Below are positions 43,871 through 57,752 of a stretch of DNA of 64,000 nucleotides, one piece after another (within the stretch, counting starts at the first letter, position 1; each line of letters opens with the position of its first letter). Location of the stretch: positions 62,001 through 126,000 of the forward strand of contig JAIVFH010000071.1 in the NCBI GenBank assembly GCA_025765595.1. The letters run 5' to 3'. The stretch is from Obelidium mucronatum. Its lineage: Eukaryota > Chytridiomycota > Chytridiomycetes > Chytridiales > Chytriomycetaceae. A program made the translations under genes and the position numbers. The notes beneath the pieces were generated by a model. That model searched no databases. It was not told the DNA's origin and worked only from the letters and a program-made list of their open reading frames with translations.

Positions 43871-45374
43871 TTACTTCAGTTTCTCTGTGAGTTCAGGCAA
43901 AACCTAAGCAGAATTTCGTTTAGAAACCAAATTGAGATGGAAGGAGAGCAGGACCAGACAGAAATGCACAAAGAAACAAATTCAAGGCCGACGACGATAT
44001 ATGTTCCCAAACGGACTGGACTACGATAACCGCCTTCGGCGTCACTTCAGCGCCTTCGGCGTCACTTCGGCGTCAAACAGTCAAACAAAAAAAACAAACC
44101 TTGAACAAATCTCCGACAAGACCAAAGTCAGAAACTTGAAAGATTGGGGCTTCGGCATCCTTGTTGATGGAAACAATAACTTTCGAGTCCTTCATTCCAG
44201 CAAGGTGCTGCATATAAACAAAAAAGGGGAAAGGGGTTGTTTGGTGAGTACCAAGGACAGAAAGACGCGTTCAGAAGCAATTGGTGGTAAAAAAAAAACC
44301 CCCCAAATCCCCCAAATAAACGATAAGGAATACAGCGCCTTTGGCGGTAAGATGAAAACATAAAAAAGAGTGTTCTTTTGGCGGAAAAAGAAAGGATTCA
44401 CTGCCTTTGGCGATGATTAAAATTACCTGAATAGCACCCGAGATACCAACGGCAAAGTAAAGCTGAGGAGCCACAATCTTTCCCGTTTGACCAATTTGCA
44501 AATCGTTGCTGACGAAACCAGCATCAACGGCAGCACGAGAAGCTCCAACTATCGAAGGAAAAAAAAACACACACCACAGACACACACACAGTCAGAAACA
44601 AGAAACAGTTCAATAAAAACAAAAACAACGCTTACCAGCACCGCCCACCTTGTCGGCAAGATCGTAGAGCAGCTTAAAGTTTTCGCCATTCTTCAGGCCT
44701 CTGCCGCCAGCGACAACAATCTTCGCGTTTCCAAGCTCAGGCCTGTCGCTCTTTACAATCTCCTCGCCGACCCACTCGGACACGCGCACGGGGGCGGCCG
44801 ACAGCGCGGCATCGACGGGGACGACCTCTGCGGCGCCGCCGTCCCTCGCAGCGGGCGCAAAGGCGGTGGCGCGCACAGTCAGCAGCTTGACGGGGTCGGC
44901 GGACTGCACGGTCGCGATCGCGTTGCCGGCGTAGATGGGCCGCACGAAGGTGGCGGCGTCCTTGATGGCGACCACGTCGGCGACAGGCGACACGTCGAGC
45001 AGCGCGGCGATGCGCGGCACGGCGTTCTTGCCGAACGCGCTCGCGGCGGCGACCACGTGCGTCACGCCGTGCGCCGCAACGAGGCTGCGCACGAGCGGCG
45101 CGAGCGTCTCGGGCGCCGCGTGCGCGTGCGCCGCACTGTCCGCCGCAAACACGCGCGCCACGCCGCCGATGCGCGCCGCCGCCGCCGCCGCTGCGCCCGC
45201 GTGCGCGCCGGCGCCGGCGACGAGCGCCGACACGGGGAACCCGAGCTGCACGCCGGCTGCGACCGCGTTGAGCGACGACGACGCGATGGCGCCATCCTTG
45301 TGCTCAATGAGGACAAGCGTCGACTTGCTGCGGGTCGAGTTCTTGAAGTGGATCGCACGGCGGAGCGTAAACAT
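43871..45374 (-). CDS. ETFA: Electron transfer flavoprotein subunit alpha
   Basis: Mitochondrial matrix FAD protein passing electrons from acyl-CoA and other dehydrogenases to ETF-QO. Exons in transcript order: 45374-44636, 44548-44427, 44207-44100, 43903-43871; 333 residues, exactly the human length. The N-terminus ([18 protein letters not shown]) fits an import signal. The FAD domain shows [45 protein letters not shown] and the HLAGMKDSK with [10 protein letters not shown] end. A 33-nt last exon supplies [10 protein letters not shown] after DLFK. Exon 1 is extremely GC- and Ala-rich. Introns 2 and 3 carry degenerate copies of the GCC-GGC hairpin unit. Confidence 0.96.
44031..44414 (-). repeat. 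Degenerate GCC/GGC hairpin units in ETFA introns
   Basis: On the + strand, CGCCTTCGGCG occurs at 44031 and 44051 (last ETFA intron). CGCCTTTGGCGG (about 44336), TTTTGGCGG (about 44377) and TGCCTTTGGCGA (about 44402) occur in the previous intron. These are the reverse complement of the CGCC-GAA-GGCG core seen in the PRP31 and L1-gene introns, with more drift. The span includes the exon 44100-44207, which lacks the unit. Confidence 0.75.
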
Positions 45375-45486
45375 GATTATGATTTATTATTTATTAATTA
45401 ATAATAATAATATTTCTTTCTTTCTTTTTTTTTTTTTTTTTTTGATCTTTCTTTCTTTTTTTTCTTCTTTGACTTGAACAAAAAAA
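45375..45486. promoter_or_regulatory. Divergent promoter, ETFA / L1-domain gene
   Basis: 112 bp between divergent start codons, made of TTAT-rich sequence and CTTT-type T tracts. Any promoter for both genes must be very compact or lie within the 5' exons. Confidence 0.45.
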
Positions 45487-45724
45487 ATGTCCCAAAGCCA
45501 AAAGAAGAAGCTTGCGACAAAGACTGGCACAGCTGCTGCCATCAAGGCTGCCATTGCCAACAAGATTGAAGAGAGCCGAGTGGGAAGAGTGCAGGTTCGT
45601 TTGCTCTTGTTTGTTTGATGTGATCATTGTCGTGTGCGTGTGTATGTATGACTTGACACCATCTAACCATCAATCATCCATCCATCCAATACATCCATCC
45701 ATCAACGCCGATCCGTCAACGCCG

Positions 45725-45755
<31 letters not shown>

Positions 45756-46524
45756 GAATTATTTAATTCAATCAATCCAATCATTCAATGAACCGATTCT
45801 ATCAAAATCAATCCATCAATGAAATCAATACGTCAATCAAATCAAATCAAATGAAATCCAATGCAATCCAATCCAAATCAATCAAACCAAATCAATCTTA
45901 CACACTGCAATTCATGTAGATTGAAAAGGCTGTTAAGGCTCTCATTGCTTTCAATGCTTCAAACACCAAAAAAGACAACAAAAAGTCTATCAAAAATAAT
46001 TTACTTGGTAATGACGACGATGATGATGAGGACAATGAAAACTTGATGGATGCCGATCCTTCTTCTGGAAAATACTTTTGGTTGGTCGTTTCTACTAAAA
46101 AGATGCCTTCTACAATCAAGATTAAACCGGTTAAAATGTATGTGTTCTTTATTTATACCGCCGTATTTATACCGCCGCAGGCGGTGAATTTTTTTTTTTT
46201 TTTTTTTTTCATACCGCCGTAGGCGGTGCTTCATACCGCCGCAGGCGGTGAATTTCTATTCTTTTTTTTCATACCGCCGCAGGCGGTGAATTTTTTTTTT
46301 TTTTCATACCGCCGTAGGCGGTGCTTCATACCGCCGCAGGCGGTGAATTTCTATACTTTTTTTTTCATACCGCCGCAGGCGGTGAATTTTTTTTTTTTTT
46401 CATACCGCCGTAGGCGGTGAATTTCTATTCTTTTTTTCTCATACGCCGTAGGCGTAGGTCTCCTCTTCAACTCTTTCCCTTTTCAACTCATCCAACTCCT
46501 TTACTAATCACAACTCTCATCATC

Positions 46525-46588
<64 letters not shown>

Positions 46589-46928
46589 GTCCCATCGTGC
46601 ATTCCATCACGTCAAAAAATGCTGAAATCTGCTTGTTCACCAAAGACCCACAAAAGGAGTACAAGGATCTTTTGGAAGAGAAGGGAATCAAGATTGATAA
46701 GGTAAAAGAGAACTGAAAAATCTTTTTTTTTTTTTTTTTTTTGTGATTCACACATTGTTGGAAATAGGTCATTGGGGTTAGCAAGTTGAAGGCCAACTAC
46801 CATTCCTACGAATCAAAAAGACAACTCTGTGATTCTTTTGATTTGTTTTTGACGGACGATCGTATTGTTTCGCTCCTTCCTCCACTTCTTGGAAAGACGT
46901 TTTTCGCAAAGAAGAGGTAATAGTTGTG

Positions 46929-46970
<42 letters not shown>

Positions 46971-46979
46971 GGGGGGGGG

Positions 46980-47023
<44 letters not shown>

Positions 47024-47168
47024 GTCCATTTATTCATATATCTCTCTTTTTTTATTAGACACCCTGTTCCAGTCAACTTGAAAGGAAAAAAAATCGCTGT
47101 CGAGATTGAAAAGGCCATCTCTGGAACTTACCTTCACTTGAACAAGGGTTTATGCAAGTAAGTGGTTT

Positions 47169-47200
<32 letters not shown>

Positions 47201-47771
47201 GGAAGAAGAAGAAGACCAACACCAATACTCCAAAAAAAAAAAAAAAAACAGCTCTGTAAAGATTGGAACCACAAACCAAACCCAAAGCCAAGTCATTGAC
47301 AACATTTTCTTTGCCTTGGAAACGATTGTTGCCCGGATCCCAGGAAAATGGCCAAACGTTCAGTCTATCCATGTGAAACTGAGTGACTCGGTGGCGTTGC
47401 CATTGTACAATTCACTTCCGGAAGCTGATATTGAGATGGAAGATGTGTCCCCAAAGAAGAAGGCTGCGGCGGCGGCGGTACCAAAGAAGGAGCAACAGAA
47501 AGCCGAGAAGGAAGAGGAAAGGGAGGATGAGGAGGAGAACGATGATGATGAGGAGGACGATGACGAAGAAATGGAGGAAGAGCCCGTCGTGGCTTCTCCA
47601 CCTGCAAAGAAGGCGGTTCCATCAAAGAAATCTGTGGATGCAAAAAAGAGCACTGCCAAGGCGAGTCCAAAAGCTGCATCTGCTGTTGCTGCGCCTGCTG
47701 CACCAAAAGCGGAAGCAATCAAGGCTGTGAAAACGGGAAGAATCGAGAAGAAGAAGGTGTCAAAGAAATAA
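45487..47771 (+). CDS. Ribosomal L1 domain-containing nucleolar protein (RSL1D1/Cic1/Utp30-like)
   Basis: Exons 45487-45594, 45920-46137, 46590-46701, 46768-46916, 47059-47157, 47252-47771; 401 residues. The L1 fold of the nucleolar subfamily is seen in order: IKIKPVKIPIVHSI, ICLFTKDPQKEYK, ANYHSYESKRQLCDSFDLFL-DDRI, LLGKTFFAKKRHPVPVNLKG, EIEKAISGTYLHLNKGLC-SVKIG and RIPGKWPNVQSIHVK. The C-terminus is a charged tail with Glu/Asp runs then Ala/Lys repeats. Such proteins act in ribosome assembly. Exon 2 holds an Asp run (DDDDDE). Introns are unusual: ATCA repeats in intron 1, the hairpin array and (CAA)n in intron 2, T38 then G42 in intron 4. Confidence 0.88.
46138..46589 (+). repeat. Intronic hairpin array plus (CAA)n in L1-domain gene
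   Basis: Eight units ACCGCC-G(T/C)A-GGCGGT start at 46171, 46213, 46234, 46273, 46308, 46330, 46369 and 46404. A half unit lies near 46157 and a final variant ACGCC-GTA-GGCGT at 46443, where both arms change together. Units are separated by TGAATT, T runs and TCAT linkers; blocks recur with a 95-96 bp spacing (46213/46308/46404, 46234/46330, 46273/46369). A (CAA)n tract of about 20 units (46527-46588) forms the acceptor. Confidence 0.95.
46932..47022 (+). repeat. T38 followed by G-run block in intron 4
   Basis: T 46932-46969, then G 46970-46979, one C, then G 46981-47022. Sits between GTAATA donor and ATTAG acceptor of the L1-domain gene. Confidence 0.95.
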
Positions 47772-47958
47772 ATCAGTCCAAAATATCATTTTATTATATA
47801 TACAACTAGAATAAGTTTTAATATGATCTCTTTATTAATCGTTTTTTGTAAATCTCTTTTGGTCAATCGCCATTATTTTTTTTTATTCTTCCCCTTGATC
47901 AAATCAACAACCAGACCATCCACCAACCAGAACAACAACAGCAGACGTGAAAAAAAAA

Positions 47959-48484
47959 ATGGCGGTTCCGATTTTGAGTCAGAGGTTTGCGAAACCCTTG
48001 CTCTTGTTTGCTTTTGATTTCCAGAACTGATAATGATCGCCCTCCCTCTCCCCCCCCACACACCACCCACGATATTATCTCTTTTACAAACAAAACCGCA
48101 ACAACCACAAAAAACAACACCTCAGCCATGTTTTTGGATTAAACCATGAAGTTGGAAACAACATAACCTACCTAGACGAACAAACGATAATGTACCCCGC
48201 GGGATCGCAACTCATCACCTACAACCTAGAACAAAAAACCCAAAAATTCATGGCAGTGAACGAAGGCGATGGAATCACAACGTTGCAAATCAACACCAAA
48301 GAAGGGTTCGCAGTGGTGGGAGTGAAAAGTGCGGAAAAGGGGCCGTATATTGTCATGATTGATCTTCAGAATCCGAGGAAAAAGAAGTTGTTGATGCCTC
48401 CAGAGGGATTTAATTCGAAGGTATTTTTTTTTTTTTTTTTTTTTTAGTTTTAGTTTCTTCTTGAATTTTTTTTCTGTGGGGGTT

Positions 48485-48519
<35 letters not shown>

Positions 48520-51500
48520 ACAACAAATCCACTCATCCCTTTTCTTATTCCAGGAATTTATTTGCGTCAATTTTACGAATGATGGAAAGCATATCATTGC
48601 TCAATCTGGAGGGCCCGACTGGTGAGTTATGATAAACTCCCTTGTTCAAACCAATCACCAAAAAAAACAATAAAAAACAGGGCTCTCTGTTATTGGATGT
48701 GGGAAAAAACAAAGCTGATTGCAAGTGTAAAATCAGCCTTGAACAACAACACTGAAATCCGGCACATGAGTTGCAACCCGTTCGACTTGGTCAATACTCA
48801 AATCTGCGTTACTGGAACGTCCTTGTTTCGAGTTTTCAAGTTTATTGAAGGGAATTTTAAATTGGTGAATCAGCAGAAGCCGGATAAGGTATATAAAAAA
48901 AAAATTAGAAAGGAGGGGGAGTTTTTCATGACAAAACACCAAAAAAAAAAAAATTATTATTAGAACTTGATTTCTCACTGCTGGATCAGTGATGTTCGAT
49001 TGATTGCTGGAACGGAAGACTCGAAGCTTTTGGTTTTTGACTCTGGAGACTTGATTCTAGAAATCTCGTACGTTCTTCCGGGAAATGTGTCCATGAAAAC
49101 ACCCGCCATTGAAACAGTAACTGCTTTCTCGGGGGGAATCATGGCGGGGACGTCCACTGGATTCTGTGTCTTGTTTGAAAAAACAGATGACAACTTTTTG
49201 TACAAGAAAAACAAGGAGTTTTTGTTGGAAGAAAGTGCCGTCAACTGTATTGCAATGAATCAGACGGATGATGTGGCTGTTTGTACAATGGCGAATAGTC
49301 AGATTTATTTAGTGACTCTGGATGCTGATTCAAGCAAGGTTTGTATTGCGTTTGTGTCGATATATATCTCACCACTTCCAAAAAAAAAATTTTCTGAAGG
49401 GAGAAGAGATCAAATGCGACAGATTATGTCAACCGTTTCATCATGGTCATATTGTTGGAATGGACACATGCGCAAGGAAACCTCTGATTGCAACCTGCGG
49501 AACAGATAAATCCATCAGAATTTGGAACTACATTGAAAATACAATTGAAGTGCTCAAGTTCTTTCCTGAGGAGCCTTTAAGGTATTGGATTGAAAAGGTT
49601 TTTAGTTAATCATAACTGGAATGGGTTGTGCTCCACAGTATCGCGTTACACCCATCAGGACTGTATATCCTTGTGGGATTCCCCGATAGCTTGAAATTGA
49701 TGAATGTGTTGATTGATGATATTCGGCCTTTCTGGGAATCAAACATTAGAGGCTGTCGAGAGGTAATCCAGTGGACTTGAATGAACTCAGAGATAATTGA
49801 ATTAAAAACCGTTCTTTCGTAGTGTCGATTCAGCAATGGTGGACAGGTACCTAAAACGGCAATCTAACAAATTACACCGTGCTAAAAAAATAAGCCTCTC
49901 AGTACTTTGCCTCAGTGTATGGCTCCACGATTGGAATTCATCGAACATGGTCATTTGAGACAGTTGGATACTTGAAAGGACACGCTGGAAAAGTCAAGTC
50001 CATTTGTTGGTCCGCTGATGATTCACGAATCACCAGTTGCGGGCTGGATGGAAGTGTCTTTGACTGGAATGTAACTTCACTGAAAAAAGATGGAGAGTTT
50101 ACATCGACTGCTGCGTTGTTTACTTGTGCATGTTATGCCCCAGATCTCAGAACGGTGCTTGCCGTCAGTTCTGATGGCTCAGTTAAGGTAAACTGTCGAT
50201 CCCGAACGAGTTCTGTTTGCCTACGGTTCTGATATGTGTTTGATTTTATGAATCAAGGCTATTAATGATTCAAACTTGATTCAAGAGATTCCGGGAAAGA
50301 TTGGCTACACAGCAGGTACCTGTTGAACAAACAACTCCCTCCCTAAGATCTTTCTTTTAAACTTTTTTTTCTTTATTTAGTTGTGACTTCACGATCCGGA
50401 AAGAATGTGTTTGCAGGTAAAAGTCAGAAGAACCTTCCTGTACTTTTCGCATTACTAAACTCGAGCAAAACCATTTCAGCCACTTCCAAGGGATCTGTTC
50501 GAGCATTAAAGTCATTCTTTGCCGATCCGAATACAGCCTCTTCATCGTCGGAATATTTGGAACTCTCATGCCACTCTTCGCCAGTGACAAGAATGAGAAT
50601 AGCTTTCGATGACTCATTCTTATTTACATCTGGTGAAGATGGATGCTTATGGGTCTATAAGATACAAGAACGTGATGCTCGGGGGTCAAAGCGTGAGAAG
50701 GATTGGGTGTATTCAGATGAGGTACGAACAAAAAAAATTTCTAGAAAAATTTTTCTCCTTTTTTTTTTTTCTTCTTTCAAATATTAACAATTTCAACCTC
50801 CAGATATTGGTCACGAAATCGGATTTGAAAGACAAGCACCATGTTATGCTCGATTTACGGCAAAGAGTGGAGGCTCTCAAAACCGACAATGAAACGCAAC
50901 TAAAACTGAAGGATCTCAACTATAGCGAAAAGCTGAGAGACCTCACGGATAAATACACTGCTGAAATCGAAGGATTGAAGCAACTCACGTCTGTATTGAC
51001 GCATGATCGAAAGACAAACGAAGAAAAGCACTTGACTGAACTTGAGACTGCCAAACTTGCCAATCGAGAAGAGATTGAAGATATGGACAAGAGTTTTAAA
51101 ATCAAGATGGCAGCAGAAAGCGAAAAGCATAAAGAACTCATGACTAAAATGGCGCTGTTGAAGAGCTCGTGGGAACGACAAATGGAAGATATGGAACTAT
51201 TCCATGGAACCCGCGTGTCGGAAATGACAGAGTATTATCGGAAAAAAATTCAAGAGCGACAGGATGATATCATACAATTGAAGAATCAGTTTGGTCAACA
51301 GCAAAAAGAGTTTTTGTCACATCTCACAGAGATCGAGGAAGACACTGACGTGGAAGTTTTGCAGATTGGCTATTCGTTTGAAACCAAGCTCAAGGCCGAA
51401 AGAGAGTCGCTTTCTGCAATCAAGAGTGAAAATCTAAATATGCGGGCACGATTTGAGAAGCTCACGAAAGAAATTGAGGAAAACAAGAACTCTTTAAATA

Positions 51501-52881
51501 AGATGTTCTTGGAAGAAAAGAGATTGCATGGTATCATCAAGGGACTGGAAAAAGACATTGTTGGTGTGAAACGAGAGGTAAATCGGAGAGCTATTGCCCG
51601 AAAGTGATTCTTATCAATCAACAAAAAATATATCTGCAGATGCAAGAAAGAGATGACACGATTCAAGACAAAGAGAAGCGAATATATGACTTGAAGAAGA
51701 AAAATCAAGAGCTCGAGAAATTCAAGTTTGTGTTGGATTACAAGATTGCAGAGCTTAAGAAGCAGGTCGAACCAAGAGAAAAGGACATTGTGCTTCTTTC
51801 CAGGCAGATTAAAGTACGCGCAATTCTAAATTACGATGTTGCTAACACTACGTTTCCAGGAAATGGACGATGAGTTGCACGAATACCAAAAAAGGCATGA
51901 TATTCTTGATACACAAATCCAAGATCTTCTTTTGAAACTACGGGCGACGCAGCACGAGGCATTCGATGAAGGAACTCGCGTACATGACATCAAAGCGGTG
52001 GTTCACAGAATCCAGAATGACACTCGCGCTCTATGGAAAATTATTGACGTTCCAGCCGATCTAAAGGTACAGTTGTTTGCATGTTCCGAATTGTTGTTGA
52101 AGTATCCCTTCAGCGAGAGCTTGTATCTGTATTCCACAAATTCTCTGAAACGCCAGAAGAACCAACAATTGGTCCAACCAGGCCGAAAAAGAGTCAAGAA
52201 AGTGAGGGCGATGGTTCCACAAATGTCATAGCGGAAGCGCTCGAGGAAGAAGTGGAGGAAGCCCGGCAACGGGAGCACTTCGAACGAACGGCTTCAACTT
52301 TACGTCATAAACTCAAAAAAGGAGACGAAACTCGATACACGGAAAATCTTCGTATAATGCACGAGAATGTTGTGCTTCTCACGTAAGTGATAGTTTCTGT
52401 GTGTGAGTACCCCCACATCTCACGAATTTCAATATCAGGGAAATAAATATCTTGCGCAAAGATTACCAAGCGTCAAAGTTACGGACACAGCAGCTTCTCA
52501 CAGCGGTAGAACGCAACGGTTTTCGTTCTGGAGATGGGGCACTTATTTCCGAAGTCTTAAATCAATTCACAGCCACAACACCGTCAATCTCATCAATGTT
52601 GCTCAAAACTGGAGTGACAAAACCACTTTCGTTACCAGCACTGCATCAATAAAGAGAATAAGTAAAACACGAATAATGATTATATTCCAATTCAGCATTC
52701 GGATTTAAGCGACCACAAGGCAACCAGAGCAAGACCGGCGGTTCTTCAAGGGTTGATTAATAATACGCGGCAAATACCGCTAAATCCATTCCTTCAATTA
52801 TATCAAGAAAGCGAAAAAATAGGTACATTGTTCCTTAACACTACATTTATTGAGAAACTACTGACACGGTATGGGGGGTAA
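47959..52881 (+). CDS. CFAP57: Cilia- and flagella-associated protein 57 (WDR65)
   Basis: Axonemal WD40 plus coiled-coil protein of motile cilia, linked to inner dynein arm/N-DRC positioning. Exons: 47959-47984, 48126-48420, 48554-48621, 48681-48888, 48964-49338, 49400-49581, 49639-49762, 49823-49846, 49903-50187, 50258-50315, 50381-50721, 50804-51577, 51640-51813, 51860-52066, 52114-52382, 52439-52613, 52696-52881; 1,256 residues (human 1,250). WD repeats fill about residues 1-660 ([34 protein letters not shown]); a long coiled coil follows ([20 protein letters not shown]), then [13 protein letters not shown] and [11 protein letters not shown]. One internal exon is only 24 nt. If the GTGACA donor at 52614 is not used, the protein stops at 52652 instead, so the last 60 residues are less certain. 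Confidence 0.9.
48486..48519 (+). repeat. C34 run in CFAP57 intron 2
   Basis: 34 consecutive C in the intron 48421-48553, which also carries T runs. Confidence 0.95.
52846..52851 (-). terminator. Poly(A) signal AATAAA for alpha-tubulin
   Basis: TTTATT on the + strand, 35 nt past the alpha-tubulin stop on the - strand, lying inside the last predicted exon of CFAP57. Confidence 0.5.
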
Positions 52882-52885
52882 TCGC

Positions 52886-56084
<3,199 letters not shown>

Positions 56085-56112
56085 ACAATTACTAGTTGTT
56101 TTTGTTAACAGA

Positions 56113-56118
56113 AATAAA
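56113..56118 (+). terminator. Poly(A) signal AATAAA for beta-tubulin
   Basis: AATAAA 29 nt past the beta-tubulin stop. Confidence 0.5.
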
Positions 56119-56263
56119 CGATTTTGATGTATATAGCCAGATGGAAATAGACAAAATCTCTGATATCTAACACTTCTTGCTTTATCAAACAGTTGACGTC
56201 CTTTCGAATAATAGTCAGACCGTTTATTGGACGCCTTACGAATGGTAGTCAAACCGTTTCATA

Positions 56264-57387
56264 TCAATCAACATTCACAATGATTTTTCCCATGGACGCG
56301 TTGCTTTCTAAATAACGATGTGCTTCTTGAATATTGTGCCAAGAAAACTCTCGGTCGATCACTGAGCAAAGTGTCTTGGTACCATTGAACCAAGGAATAA
56401 ATACGTTTTCTTCCACTTGATTCTTGAGGTCTCGAATATAAGGGAGATCTCTTGAGCGCAGGGTGCTTCCTCTGATTGTAAGTCTTTTGCGGAGAATGGA
56501 AGCGATATTTGACTCCTTGATGACGGGGCCACTCAAGAAAGCAAGCATCACCATGCGTCCATCCAGAGCAAGACTGGCCAAGTTTCCATTCCAGTGTGTG
56601 GCTCCAACAAAGTCAACAAGGACATCAACTCCTTTTCCATCTGTCGCGCTTTCCACTTCCTTTGGCCAGTCTTGAGTTTTGTAGTTGAAGGCATGTGTTG
56701 CGCCTAAACCTTGGCAGTATTCCTTTTTTTCGTCAGAGCCCACAGTCACAATGACATTCTTTGCTCCGAAAGCCTTGGCCAATTGAACCGCCGCCGACCC
56801 CACACCTGACGCGCCGGCATGAATCAACACATTATCACCCTTTTTGATATCGCAGTTGAGTTTGAGGGCTTGGAATGCAGTGAACCAGACCTAATACAAA
56901 CATCGTGTGGTAGTTCAGCTTCGACATAAACAGAAACACACAAACAAACAAACAAACAAACCTCAGGCAGCGAAGCAGCCACTGCAAAGCTGATATTGTC
57001 AGGGATACGCATAGCTACTTGCTTATCCACTACAACATACTCGGCATAGGCACCCCCGTAAATCAAACCAAAGACGCGATCGCCCGTGGCCCATTTATCC
57101 TTCTTCTGCTCCTCCTCCTCCTCCTCCTCCTCCTCCTCCTCGTTTCCCGCAGAACCACTCCCACCAACAGCTTCAACAGTTCCCGCAAACTCAACCCCCA
57201 GAATGTCTTGCGGGGCACCGGCTGGAGCCGGATAGGCACCGTTCCGTTGACTAATGTCCATCCGGTTCAAGCCAAAGCTGGCGACTTTCACAAGCAGCTG
57301 CGATGCGGATGGAGCTGGCTTTGGTACAGAGTTTCTGAGGACAAGAACGGAGGAATCACCAGGTGTTGAAACGACAATGGCCTGCAT
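56264..57387 (-). CDS. Zinc-independent quinone oxidoreductase (TP53I3/PIG3-like)
   Basis: NADPH-dependent quinone reductase of the medium-chain dehydrogenase/reductase superfamily. Exons in transcript order: 57387-56962, 56890-56264; 350 residues. The N-terminal GroES-like fold (VKVASFGLNRMDISQRNG, ILGVEFAGTVEAVG) is followed by a Rossmann domain with ASGVGSAAVQLAKAFGAKN. The C-terminal HRYLESNASMGKIIVNVD matches the family. Catalytic zinc ligands are absent, as expected. Between the EAVG strand and the KWATGDRVFGLIYGGAYAEY strand lies a Glu run of 12 encoded by GAG/GAA repeats (about 57107-57140); it sits in a surface loop and is probably a lineage-specific expansion. Confidence 0.9.
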
Positions 57388-57752
57388 TACTATTTTCCAA
57401 AACTGTTTTTTTTTGTTTGTTTTGATTTGAAATTAAGCTCTCGTCGCTTCAATGCCTTAAAAATTGAAAAGCAGCCGTACGTTCACTTTGTAACATTCTA
57501 ACTTTGAAGTCTTCACGTCATTGTCTGACAGATTTGCCTCAGGACTCTTCATTCGTTGTGAATACAACTTGTACAACTATTGATTTAAAAAAAAACTGCG
57601 CTTTTTTTTTCACTGAGAGTGAAATCTGATATTGCCTGAATTCGTCAAGTTGGTCGCGGAAGAAGACGCGTTCAAGGAGCTTTTGCACCTGTTGCAGTAT
57701 TGAATTCCTCAAGCTTTTCTCTGGTAAATAAAATCTCTGAATCGATTGAATA
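57388..57752. promoter_or_regulatory. Divergent promoter, quinone reductase / SCAPER
   Basis: 365 bp between divergent start codons. Contains short T and A runs but no recognised element; open frames near 57640-57720 do not join in phase to SCAPER. Confidence 0.45.

Noticed and set aside
57640..57720. Possible upstream first exon of SCAPER (KLVAEEDAFKELLHLLQ)
   Set aside because: It ends in a stop or wrong phase. The ATG at 57753 with a GTGGGG donor gives a correct Trp codon across the junction.
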